From contig CAAFVA010000086.1 in the NCBI GenBank assembly GCA_900766325.1, positions 1-14,189 on the forward strand: a DNA stretch of 14,189 nucleotides, written 5' to 3'. Shown one piece after another: positions 1 through 6,411 of the stretch; position 1 is the stretch's first letter, and the number at the start of each line of letters is the position of its first letter. Source of the DNA: Bacilli bacterium. Its GTDB lineage: Bacteria > Bacillota_I > Bacilli_A > RF39 > UBA660. The notes beneath the pieces are model-generated. The model ran no database searches and was not told the origin of the DNA. It saw only the letters and a list, made by a program, of their open reading frames with translations. Made by a program: the position numbers and the translations under genes.

Positions 1-290
1 AATATAAAATAAAATTAGGTAATAGGTATAACTACATAGATTTACTATTATATAACATTAATTTTAATTGTTATGTAGTGGTAGAATTAAAAGTAACTGA
101 ATTAAAAAAGGAACATATAGGCCAAATAGAAACTTACATGAACTACGTTGATAAAAATATTAAAAACATTAATCAAAATCCAACCATTGGAATAATAATA
201 TGCAAAGAAAACAACGTATTTATCATGAAATACATAACTAATAAAAACATCTTTGAAAAAGAATACAAGTTGATAACAACTGTAAGTTAA
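1..290 (+). CDS. YhcG/DUF1016-type PD-(D/E)XK nuclease, C-terminal part (5' end outside window)
   Basis: The reading frame is open from nucleotide 3 to the TAA at 288-290, so the gene enters from the left edge; a GTG at 78 is internal. The visible 95 residues match the C-terminal nuclease half of the YhcG/DUF1016 family (PDDEXK_nuclease_1): YNYIDLLLYN followed by CYVVVELKVTE, then IGQIETYMNYVD and NPTIGIIICKE. The likely metal-binding residues are D13, E28 and K30 of the visible fragment (the ELK is the E-x-K of the fold). Family members are DNA-binding nucleases often found in accessory islands or beside restriction and defence genes; a role here is not shown. The protein stops soon after EYKL, apparently a little earlier than many relatives, which usually carry a short further tail. 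A terminator hairpin follows directly. Confidence 0.8.
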   Translation, partial: YKIKLGNRYNYIDLLLYNINFNCYVVVELKVTELKKEHIGQIETYMNYVDKNIKNINQNPTIGIIICKENNVFIMKYITNKNIFEKEYKLITTVS

Positions 291-308
291 TTAACTATTA
301 TCAATATT

Positions 309-340
309 AAAACCACTAGATGATCATCTAGCGGTTTTCT
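309..340. terminator. Bidirectional terminator hairpin between convergent genes
   Basis: An inverted repeat with arms AAAACC-A-CTAGATGA and TCATCTAG-C-GGTTTT (one A/C mismatch) is followed by TTTTCTT on the + strand and preceded by an A-run that becomes a T-run on the minus strand. It lies between the nuclease stop at 290 and the minus-strand stop at 340, so it can serve both. Confidence 0.8.
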
Positions 341-540
341 TAACTTTTATTCTTTGTTAATATAAATCCTACCAATCCAACGATAACAATAATCATTCCA
401 ATTATTACAATTCCCCCGTTACTTTCTTTACCAGCAACTGCTTCTTTTGCAATTGATAAAGTATATAAAGAATTATAATACTTTATAGTTAAATTATCTA
501 ATAAATTAAACGTACTACCTACACTTTCTTCCATAATCAT
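340..540 (-). CDS. Small single-helix membrane protein, unknown function
   Basis: The product is 66 residues. Residues 1-40 are polar and look helical (LLDNLTIKYYNSLYTLSIAKEA). Residues 42-61 form one hydrophobic segment (GGIVIIGMIIVIVGLVGFIL), followed by the basic tail TKNKS. There is no signal peptide and no LPxTG motif, so a C-terminally anchored protein with a cytoplasmic N-terminus is most likely (positive-inside rule). AGAGGGG precedes the ATG; a second ATG two codons later is an alternative start. It begins only 11 nt after the stop of the seven-helix membrane gene and has no visible promoter, so the two are probably one transcript. I do not recognise the family. A partner or accessory subunit of the upstream membrane protein is a guess from position only. 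Confidence 0.65.
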   Translation of the reverse strand: MIMEESVGSTFNLLDNLTIKYYNSLYTLSIAKEAVAGKESNGGIVIIGMIIVIVGLVGFILTKNKS

Positions 541-551
541 TTTCCCCTCTA

Positions 552-1208
552 TTACGCTGAAACCTTTTTATCATCCATAGTAAAGTAAATTATATAAGTT
601 ACAAAAGTATGCATTGACGTTGATAATAACAATTCTGGATACGATGATTGTAAAATTGTTATTATCGTTCCAAAAGATATTAATACAAATAATGGTGCAT
701 ATTTACTCTTCCTTATATTTTTAGAATTCTTAAACATTGTAAACAAACATAGAATATCACATGCAAGACTGTAAAAATATACAAAATCTACTGCGTTACC
801 ATAGGTATACATAACAACACCATCATTCATTTTACACTGTAATGGTAAAAATAAATTAATAACACAACATATACTCATTATTAAAATTATACCAACAAAA
901 GTTTTTTTATTTATTACTTCATTTTTACTTGATACAACAATTGTATATACAATAAACATTGTAGCCCATATCATATGATATAAAAGCATTGACTTTAACA
1001 CAACCTTATTTAGTAATTCATAATCCGTGTATCTAGTTCCCAAAAATATACCGCACGATTCTAACAGCAATCCAACAAAATTTAATATTATTAAACATTT
1101 CATTACCTTTTCTTTAGTGGCATTTTGTTTTTTGTTTAATTTTGCTATTATAAACAGTAATACACAATAAAATAAACTACAAATTGAGAAAAAAATTGTC
1201 GAATTCAT
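552..1208 (-). CDS. Seven-helix sensor-like membrane protein lacking an output domain
   Basis: The protein has about 218 residues and seven hydrophobic segments (roughly 4-22, 37-57, 77-93, 103-122, 142-160, 169-186, 194-209) and little else. From memory of the family, the pattern (MYTYGNAVDFVYFYS, a basic KNSKNIRKSK loop, then MHTFVTYIIYFTMDD) resembles the N-terminal membrane sensor region of certain Clostridia/Bacilli hybrid histidine kinases, where the last helix leads on through YFTIENPD-like text into a coiled coil and a HisKA domain. Here the protein ends ten residues after YIIYF, so no kinase, GGDEF or other output domain is present. The longest frame starts at a GTG at 1217, but that GTG is part of the GAGGTG Shine-Dalgarno. 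The ATG at 1208 lies 8 nt after GAGG and is preferred. It is probably cotranscribed with the 66-residue membrane protein. Confidence 0.7.
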   Translation of the reverse strand: MNSTIFFSICSLFYCVLLFIIAKLNKKQNATKEKVMKCLIILNFVGLLLESCGIFLGTRYTDYELLNKVVLKSMLLYHMIWATMFIVYTIVVSSKNEVINKKTFVGIILIMSICCVINLFLPLQCKMNDGVVMYTYGNAVDFVYFYSLACDILCLFTMFKNSKNIRKSKYAPLFVLISFGTIITILQSSYPELLLSTSMHTFVTYIIYFTMDDKKVSA

Positions 1209-1228
1209 ACTATTCACCTCATGCTCTA

Positions 1229-1237
1229 ATTATATCA
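1229..1237 (-). promoter_or_regulatory. Possible extended -10 promoter for the seven-helix gene
   Basis: The minus strand reads TGATATAAT, a full extended -10 match, about 20 nt upstream of the preferred ATG at 1208. No good -35 is present at 17 nt. A start near 1222 would leave only a very short leader beginning at the Shine-Dalgarno. Confidence 0.4.
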
Positions 1238-1242
1238 CATAG

Positions 1243-1274
1243 AAAATAGTATGAATTGAAATTCATACTATTTT
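1243..1274 (-). terminator. 15-bp perfect hairpin after the ANL ligase
   Basis: Arms AAAATAGTATGAATT (1243-1257) and its exact complement (1260-1274) are separated by 2 nt and begin directly after the ligase stop codon. On the minus strand the second arm ends TTTTCTAT, giving a weak U-tract. One arm is nearly identical to the translation start of the downstream gene (see findings), so it may be regulatory as well as terminating. Confidence 0.6.
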
Positions 1275-3251
1275 TTATTTTTTTACGTAAACTTTACTCA
1301 TATTTTTTGTAATTTCGGTATCAGAATCTTGATATTTTTTATTAACACATTTTACATTAAATAAAATATTACATCTAGCAATCTTTTGCTCAATCATTTT
1401 TTGTTTTACAAATTTTTCAACATGCTCATTAATATCATTCGGATTAATATGCGCAATTTCTGGATTTATCTCTACAATCAAACCATAGTCATAATTTTCA
1501 TCATTTATAACAGATATTTCTGATTTCATTACACCAGGTATTAACGTTGCTAAATCTTCTATTTTTAAAGCATTTAAATTATCCTTATTATTTTTTGTTT
1601 TAGGAATTTCTTTCCTAATTTTATATACTACCGGTCTGTGCAATTCTTGTATATTCTCATTTACATGTTTAATTATTAAATCTAGCGTATCTCTTGCCAA
1701 ATCATAGTTATCTAATACTATGTGTGCACTAGGAACTTGTCCTTCTTCTTCGCTCGGCATAGCAACTATACGACATCTTAAAACATTATCAATGCTTTCT
1801 ATTTCCTTTTCTTCGTTTGATGGTGAGAACTTAAACGACTTTCTTGCAATAACGTTTTTTATTCTACCTTCATAATGGCAAAAACCATCTTTGTCAATTT
1901 TTCCTAAATCACCCATATGTACCCATATTTGACCATCATTATGTTTTCTAAACACTTCTTTTGTCTTTTCTAGATCATTATAATATCCCAATGTTACAGT
2001 ATCACCAGATATAGCAAACTCTCCAACTTCATCTACCCCTAATTTTTCACCAGTTTCAGGATCGAACACACCAATATTAACTTTACCGACAGGTTTACCT
2101 AATGTCCCTTTTTTATAATTATTAGCTAAATTTGAAACAGCAACCGCAGATACTTCTGTTGAACCATAACCATCAGAAACCACTTTATTACATCCGTGTT
2201 GTCTTAAATAACTTAATAATCTATCTTCAATTGATGCAAATCCATCACCACCTGTTCCAATTGCTTCAAAGTAGCTTAAATCTTTGTCGGTAATCACTTT
2301 ACTTTTAAGCAACGCTCCCCAGTGCGATGGTGTAACCGTTAAATAATTAGGATGATATTTTTTTATCAAGCCTGGAAAATTCTTGGGATTCATCTCGGGA
2401 ATTATAATTATATCGATGTTAGCACAAAACATAACTTGAAAAGTAGAACTTCCATATGAAACAAAGATTGGTAATACTTGTAAATATTTTTTACCTGGTA
2501 TCCAATTTTGATTTGCAAGTTCATAGTTTCTTACTATTGCATTAGTATTTTTATTACATTGCATAACAGCCTTAGGTGTACTCGTAGTACCACTTGTGTG
2601 CATAAGACAACTTATTGCATTTTCTTCATAATCACACTCTATTGCAATTCCTTTATTCTCTTTACCTATTTTAATAAAGTCTTTCCATTCTATTATCCTA
2701 TCATCATGAATTTTTTTCTCTTTATTTTTTGAATTTGCAATTGTTTGAAATAATTTAGGGAAAGACTCTAACACTGATGAAGCAATGATCTTTTCAACAC
2801 CAGTATCTTCACATGCCTCTATTACCATTCTTCTTATATTAGGTTCATCTAGTATAAATAAATACTTAGCATTAACTTCATTTATAAAATATTTCATCTC
2901 ATCCGATGTAATATTAGGATAAACATAATTTGATATCGCACCTATTTTATTTAAAGCATAGTCCATATAAATGGTTTCTGGAGTATTAGAAGAACAGATA
3001 GTTACTATATCACCTTTCCTAATTCCCATTGACCATAATGCGTCTGCCGTCAAATCAATCTGTTTAATTAATTCTCTTTTAGTTATCTTTACATCTTTAT
3101 ATATTCTATTTAAATCAACAGACCCTTCGGGTGTTTGCCCCTTTTCAATTGGGATTGCATAAGTTATGGCAGTTTTATCCAAAAATTTATTTGCATTAGC
3201 CATAAAATATCTGTATTTTGTTTTTTCAATATCCATTATTTCTTTTTTCAT
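1275..3251 (-). CDS. ANL-family adenylate-forming enzyme (acyl-CoA synthetase/AMP ligase-like) with C-terminal extension
   Basis: A 658-residue member of the acyl-CoA synthetase/NRPS adenylation/luciferase superfamily; these enzymes activate a carboxylate as its acyl-adenylate and pass it to CoA or another thiol. Core motifs in order: ATP-binding loop MHTSGTTSTPKAVM (217-230), A5 DGYGSTEVS (360-368), A7 MGDLGKIDKDGF with Asp448 for the ATP ribose, hinge GRIKNVIARKSFKFSP (462-477) and A10 IPKTKNNKDN (549-558). A10 has Asn-Asn-Lys in place of the usual Gly-Lys, but the catalytic lysine appears retained (Lys556). Residues from about 570 to 658 extend past the usual C-terminal domain and are unrecognised. 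No signal or membrane segment is present. The start is clear: AGGAGGG lies 4 nt before the ATG. Substrate unknown: no carrier protein, thioesterase or beta-oxidation gene lies nearby. It is followed by the seven-helix sensor-like gene on the same strand. Confidence 0.85.
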   Translation of the reverse strand: MKKEIMDIEKTKYRYFMANANKFLDKTAITYAIPIEKGQTPEGSVDLNRIYKDVKITKRELIKQIDLTADALWSMGIRKGDIVTICSSNTPETIYMDYALNKIGAISNYVYPNITSDEMKYFINEVNAKYLFILDEPNIRRMVIEACEDTGVEKIIASSVLESFPKLFQTIANSKNKEKKIHDDRIIEWKDFIKIGKENKGIAIECDYEENAISCLMHTSGTTSTPKAVMQCNKNTNAIVRNYELANQNWIPGKKYLQVLPIFVSYGSSTFQVMFCANIDIIIIPEMNPKNFPGLIKKYHPNYLTVTPSHWGALLKSKVITDKDLSYFEAIGTGGDGFASIEDRLLSYLRQHGCNKVVSDGYGSTEVSAVAVSNLANNYKKGTLGKPVGKVNIGVFDPETGEKLGVDEVGEFAISGDTVTLGYYNDLEKTKEVFRKHNDGQIWVHMGDLGKIDKDGFCHYEGRIKNVIARKSFKFSPSNEEKEIESIDNVLRCRIVAMPSEEEGQVPSAHIVLDNYDLARDTLDLIIKHVNENIQELHRPVVYKIRKEIPKTKNNKDNLNALKIEDLATLIPGVMKSEISVINDENYDYGLIVEINPEIAHINPNDINEHVEKFVKQKMIEQKIARCNILFNVKCVNKKYQDSDTEITKNMSKVYVKK

Positions 3252-3277
3252 AAAACCCTCCTATTTTCTACAATTTA

Positions 3278-3306
3278 ATTTTAACATTTTAATGCATAAA
3301 GTGCAA
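3278..3306 (-). promoter_or_regulatory. Probable promoter of the ANL ligase gene
   Basis: TTGCAC (3306-3301) and TAAAAT (3283-3278) are separated by 17 nt. The predicted start near 3271 gives a leader of about 20 nt that contains the AGGAGGG ribosome binding site. The -35 hexamer is also the outer arm of the hairpin at 3301-3363. Confidence 0.5.
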
Positions 3307-3314
3307 CAAAGTAA

Positions 3315-3402
3315 ATAAAAAGACCAGCACGTGCAAGTACTAGCCTTTCTTATTTACTTGCACAAATATGTTCCTGTACAAGCAAACATCAAATAAATTA
3401 CG
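3315..3402 (-). ncRNA. Candidate small RNA or leader RNA between ligA and the ANL ligase
   Basis: A compact transcription unit: TTGACA at 3437-3432, a -10 (TAATAT at 17 nt, or TATAAT at 20 nt), about 90 nt of transcript, then an intrinsic terminator with a 12-bp stem (3337-3348 with 3319-3330, including G-U pairs) and TTTTT. Before the terminator an 8-bp hairpin forms (CTTGTACA at 3382-3375 with TGTGCAAG at 3364-3357). Its 3' arm can instead pair with the outer arm 3301-3306, so two structures compete. No ORF of useful size lies inside. I could not match it to a known riboswitch class. It is either a free small RNA or an attenuator leader for the ligase gene, which also seems to have its own promoter. 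Confidence 0.5.
3319..3348 (-). terminator. Intrinsic terminator of the candidate small RNA, possibly also of ligA
   Basis: Minus-strand arms AAAGGCTAGTAC and GTGCTGGTCTTT pair over 12 positions (three or more G-U) around the loop TTGCAC and lead into TTTTTATTT. A-T rich outer arms extend the hairpin to 3301-3363. No other terminator is visible after the ligA stop at 3469. Confidence 0.75.
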
Positions 3403-3405
3403 GCA

Positions 3406-3437
3406 ATTATATTAATCATAAAGTGTTTATTTGTCAA
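3406..3437 (-). promoter_or_regulatory. Promoter for the candidate small RNA
   Basis: The minus strand has a perfect TTGACA (3437-3432). TAATAT follows at 17 nt (3414-3409), and a perfect TATAAT at 20 nt (3411-3406). Either places the start close to 3400. Confidence 0.6.
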
Positions 3438-3468
3438 GTATTAATAGTTATATATTATTTTAATGTGA

Positions 3469-5445
3469 TTATTTTATTAATTCTTCTATATCTTTTTCTT
3501 CATATATTTTAACACCTAACTTCAAGGCTTTATCGTATTTGCTACCTGGCTTATCACCTACTATAACACCAGTTGTTTTTTTAGTTACACTATTTGTTAC
3601 TTTTGCACCTTTATCTTCTAATATTTTTGTTAATTCTTCCCTTTTATAGCTTTCTAAAGTCCCAGTTAAAACGAACGTCATTCCGTCTAACACATCATTA
3701 ACAGAAGTGGACTCATAAGTAAAGTTTAAGCCTAACTCTTTTAATTCATCTATTAATTTGATATTTTCTTCCTTAGAAAAATATTCTTTTACACTTTTAG
3801 CGATAATTTCACCGATGTCATTAATGTTAGTTAATTCTTCTTCGCTTGCATTAATTAAATTTTCGATTGTTTTGTACCTTTTAGCTAATATCTTAGCGGT
3901 CTTTTTACCAACGTGTCTTATACCTAGTGCAAAAAGAACTTTTTCAAGTGAATTTGATTTAGAATTTTGAATACTTGTAAGTAGGTTAGTAATACTTTTT
4001 TGTCCGAATCCTTCAAGTTCCATTAGATCTTCTTTATGATTATCTAAACGATAAATATCAGATACATCTTTAATAAATCCCATGTTATAGAAATCTTCTA
4101 TTATTCTTTCTCCTAAACCATCTATGTTCATGGTATCACGAGATGCAAAGTGTATTAGACTTTCTATTTTTCTTGCAGGACAATGTGGGTTTTTACAAAA
4201 GTAATTTGCATCTTCCTTTACAAGAACGGATCCACACATAGGACATGTATCAATCATTTCAAAAGGTGTTTCATCACCCGTTCTTCTTTCTTTTTTAACC
4301 TCTACTACCTCAGGTATTACATCTCCTGCTTTTCTAATTGAAATAACGTCTCCTACCCTTATATCTTTATCAATGCAGTAATCTTCATTATGAAGTGTTG
4401 CCTTAGATACGATTGATCCTTGAACGTGTACCGGATCAAATATTGCGTTAGGAGTTATTTTACCAGTTCTTCCAACGGTAAACTTAATTTCTTTTAACTT
4501 AGTTAATACCTCTTGTGCTGGGAATTTATACGCAATTCCCCATCTTGGTACCCTTTGTGTAAAGCCTAGCTTTTCCTCATCCTCTAAGTTATTAACCTTT
4601 ATAACAACACCATCTATTTCAAATGGTAAATCATCTCTTTTCTCTCCTAAAGATTCAATATAACTTATTATTTCATCCGTATCATTAGCTATACCATTTA
4701 ATTTATAATTAGTTAAAAAACCTAATTCTTTTAAAAACTTCAAAGACTCAGACTGCGTTTTTATTCCATATTCTACTGGATTAGGAATAAAATAAGCCAT
4801 GTAATCTAATCCTCTTTTAGCAGCTACCCGACTATCTAGCTGCCTAACAGACCCTGCAGCGGCGTTTCTTGGATTTGCAAATAAAGGTTCATTATTTTGT
4901 CTTCGTTCTTCATTACACTTTTCAAAAGACTTTTTACTCATGTATATTTCACCACGAACTTCAATATCTATTTCTTTATTAAGTTTTAAAGGAACAGACT
5001 TTATGGTTTTAACGTTATGAGTAATATCCTCTCCAACTACACCATCACCCCTTGTTGCCGCTCTTACCAAAACTCCTTTTTCATATATTAACGAACCTGA
5101 TAACCCGTCCATTTTAGGTTCTAACGTGTACGTAGCATTAGGACAAGTTTTTCTTATTCTTTCATCAAATGCTTTTATTTCATCTTCATTAAATATATCA
5201 TCAAAAGAAAGCATTGGACTCTTATGAGTTACTTTTTCAAATTTATCAACAACCATACCACCAACTTTATTAGTCGGAGAATCCTGAAGCTTAAACTCCG
5301 GATATTTTTCTTCTAGATTTAATAACTCTCTATAATAATCATCATATTCCTGGTCAGTAATAGAAGGATTATCATTTACGTAATACTCCATACTTGCTTT
5401 ATTTATTATATCTGTTAATTCTTTTATTCTATTTTTAATATCCAT
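3469..5445 (-). CDS. ligA: NAD-dependent DNA ligase LigA
   Basis: The 658-residue length is normal for LigA, which seals nicks in replication and repair using NAD+. Domains in order: N-terminal Ia domain (about 1-70, YYVNDNPSITDQEYD, which binds the NMN half of NAD+); adenylation domain with the nucleophilic lysine in EPKMDG (Lys111), TRGDGVVGEDIT and NPRNAAAGSVRQLDS; OB fold with GRTGKITPNA; zinc finger Cys401, Cys404, Cys417, Cys422; helix-hairpin-helix repeats (about 440-560, GLGERIIEDF, ALGIRHVGKKTAK); and a BRCT domain (about 586-658, MTFVLTGTLESYKREE). All key residues are present. AGGTGA precedes the ATG, and a TATAAT (5467-5462) just upstream may be its own -10. It lies 51 nt after the Bro-N/DinD-like gene on the same strand. 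Confidence 0.97.
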   Translation of the reverse strand: MDIKNRIKELTDIINKASMEYYVNDNPSITDQEYDDYYRELLNLEEKYPEFKLQDSPTNKVGGMVVDKFEKVTHKSPMLSFDDIFNEDEIKAFDERIRKTCPNATYTLEPKMDGLSGSLIYEKGVLVRAATRGDGVVGEDITHNVKTIKSVPLKLNKEIDIEVRGEIYMSKKSFEKCNEERRQNNEPLFANPRNAAAGSVRQLDSRVAAKRGLDYMAYFIPNPVEYGIKTQSESLKFLKELGFLTNYKLNGIANDTDEIISYIESLGEKRDDLPFEIDGVVIKVNNLEDEEKLGFTQRVPRWGIAYKFPAQEVLTKLKEIKFTVGRTGKITPNAIFDPVHVQGSIVSKATLHNEDYCIDKDIRVGDVISIRKAGDVIPEVVEVKKERRTGDETPFEMIDTCPMCGSVLVKEDANYFCKNPHCPARKIESLIHFASRDTMNIDGLGERIIEDFYNMGFIKDVSDIYRLDNHKEDLMELEGFGQKSITNLLTSIQNSKSNSLEKVLFALGIRHVGKKTAKILAKRYKTIENLINASEEELTNINDIGEIIAKSVKEYFSKEENIKLIDELKELGLNFTYESTSVNDVLDGMTFVLTGTLESYKREELTKILEDKGAKVTNSVTKKTTGVIVGDKPGSKYDKALKLGVKIYEEKDIEELIK

Positions 5446-5496
5446 GTTATCACCTATGCTAATTATACAATATATAAAAATTTATTTCTATAATTA

Positions 5497-6351
5497 CTAA
5501 TTAAGTTCTTTTACTTTATCATCTGTATACTCATAACTTAAATTGTTATTTTTAGAAACAGCAGAATTTTTTGTTTCTTTTTCATATAAAACCCTTGCTC
5601 CTTTAGCAACACTACCGCCTCTTTTTGCTACTTTTATATTTTCTTTAAGACCTTTTGGCTTTTCACCTTTGGCAATATCTCTAGTTGCAATCTCGCCAAT
5701 ATTTGTAAGAGCAATTTCTATATCAGTCATGTTGTCCCTTAAAGATTCTTTTCTTATACCTTTAAATTCTTTATATTCTGAAGCTTTCATACCAGACCAA
5801 GCCTTATATATCTCGTTTGTTAAAATTCCATACTCATAATCTTTATTAATACCATTCTCTTTCCATACTTTAGTTAACTTATTTCTGCCTAGTATCGATT
5901 TTAGTCTATGCTCTATCCAATAGGGAGAATACCCATGATTAAGATAGTATTCAATTCCTCTATAAATAGCCTTTTCAGGATCAAATGCCTCATCTATTCT
6001 TTCTTTACCAAGGGATGCTAACCAAACCTTAAATGGCTCTGCTTTAGGACTTGGTACTGACTCTATTAGTCTAAATATACCTTCTGTATTTAAAACATCG
6101 GTTAAATAATACTTCCCATCTTTTGAAGACTTTAGTTTCAGTTGTCCCACATTATGGGACAACTCACTACCCTCCTCATTTAATTTAGTTTTTAATGCGT
6201 TCCAATATTTCCTTGCTCTGGGGCTTTCAGTTAATGTCTTAATTACATCAACCACACTAAAATAATAGTCTTCTTTGTTACTGTCCCACACGCTTCTTAT
6301 TTCGTTTCCTTCAAATAGGTTTGTTACCATTTTTAATTTGTTTTCTTTCAT
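5497..6351 (-). CDS. Bro-N domain protein, DinD-like (COG3617-type)
   Basis: 284 residues. Residues about 12-118 are a Bro-N domain (IRSVWDSNKEDYYFSVVDVI, RKYWNALKTKLNEEGSEL, KYYLTDVLNTEGIFRLIESV, SPKAEPFKVWLASLGKERID). The rest is the conserved C-terminal half of chromosomal Bro-N proteins (GYSPYWIEHRLKSI, YGILTNEIYKAWSGM, FKGIRKESLRDNMTDIEIAL). From memory this resembles the C-terminal half of Escherichia coli DinD (KGLKKNQKILDHMG...). Bro-N proteins bind DNA and many are phage antirepressors; E. coli DinD is SOS-induced and reported to inhibit RecA. The direct position after recA (49 nt gap, same strand) fits a RecA- or SOS-linked role, but that is inference. A terminator lies between them, and no SOS box is seen in front of this gene. 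AAAGGGG precedes the ATG. No phage genes are nearby. Confidence 0.75.
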   Translation of the reverse strand: MKENKLKMVTNLFEGNEIRSVWDSNKEDYYFSVVDVIKTLTESPRARKYWNALKTKLNEEGSELSHNVGQLKLKSSKDGKYYLTDVLNTEGIFRLIESVPSPKAEPFKVWLASLGKERIDEAFDPEKAIYRGIEYYLNHGYSPYWIEHRLKSILGRNKLTKVWKENGINKDYEYGILTNEIYKAWSGMKASEYKEFKGIRKESLRDNMTDIEIALTNIGEIATRDIAKGEKPKGLKENIKVAKRGGSVAKGARVLYEKETKNSAVSKNNNLSYEYTDDKVKELN

Positions 6352-6375
6352 TACAATCCCCTTTCTTATTTGGTT

Positions 6376-6411
6376 AAAAAAACTAAGTAGCTTTTGTTTA
6401 CTACTTAGTTT
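6376..6411 (-). terminator. recA terminator overlapping its stop codon
   Basis: Minus-strand arms AAACTAAGTAG (6411-6401, containing the last recA codons and the TAG stop) and CTACTTAGTTT (6390-6380) flank a 10-nt loop and lead into TTTTTTT. The + strand is also T-rich after the hairpin. It separates recA from the Bro-N/DinD-like gene. Confidence 0.8.

Noticed and set aside
78..290. Short independent gene starting at GTG 78
   Set aside because: The same frame stays open to the window edge and encodes upstream active-site text of the nuclease family, so the GTG is internal.
3301..3363. Long hairpin considered as a MITE or mobile repeat
   Set aside because: No target-site duplication or second copy is visible, and a T-run placed exactly after the inner stem fits a terminator better.
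3340..3440. tRNA or T-box in the ligA-ligase gap
   Set aside because: No cloverleaf, T-arm TTCGA-type motif or T-box consensus can be made from the sequence.
5543..5839. Open frame of 98 codons on the + strand
   Set aside because: Shadow of the Bro-N/DinD-like gene; no ribosome binding site and no family resemblance.
5497..6351. Prophage remnant suggested by the Bro-N domain
   Set aside because: Neighbours on both sides are core genes in conserved order, no integrase, attachment repeat or structural gene is present, and this Bro-N subfamily is common on chromosomes.
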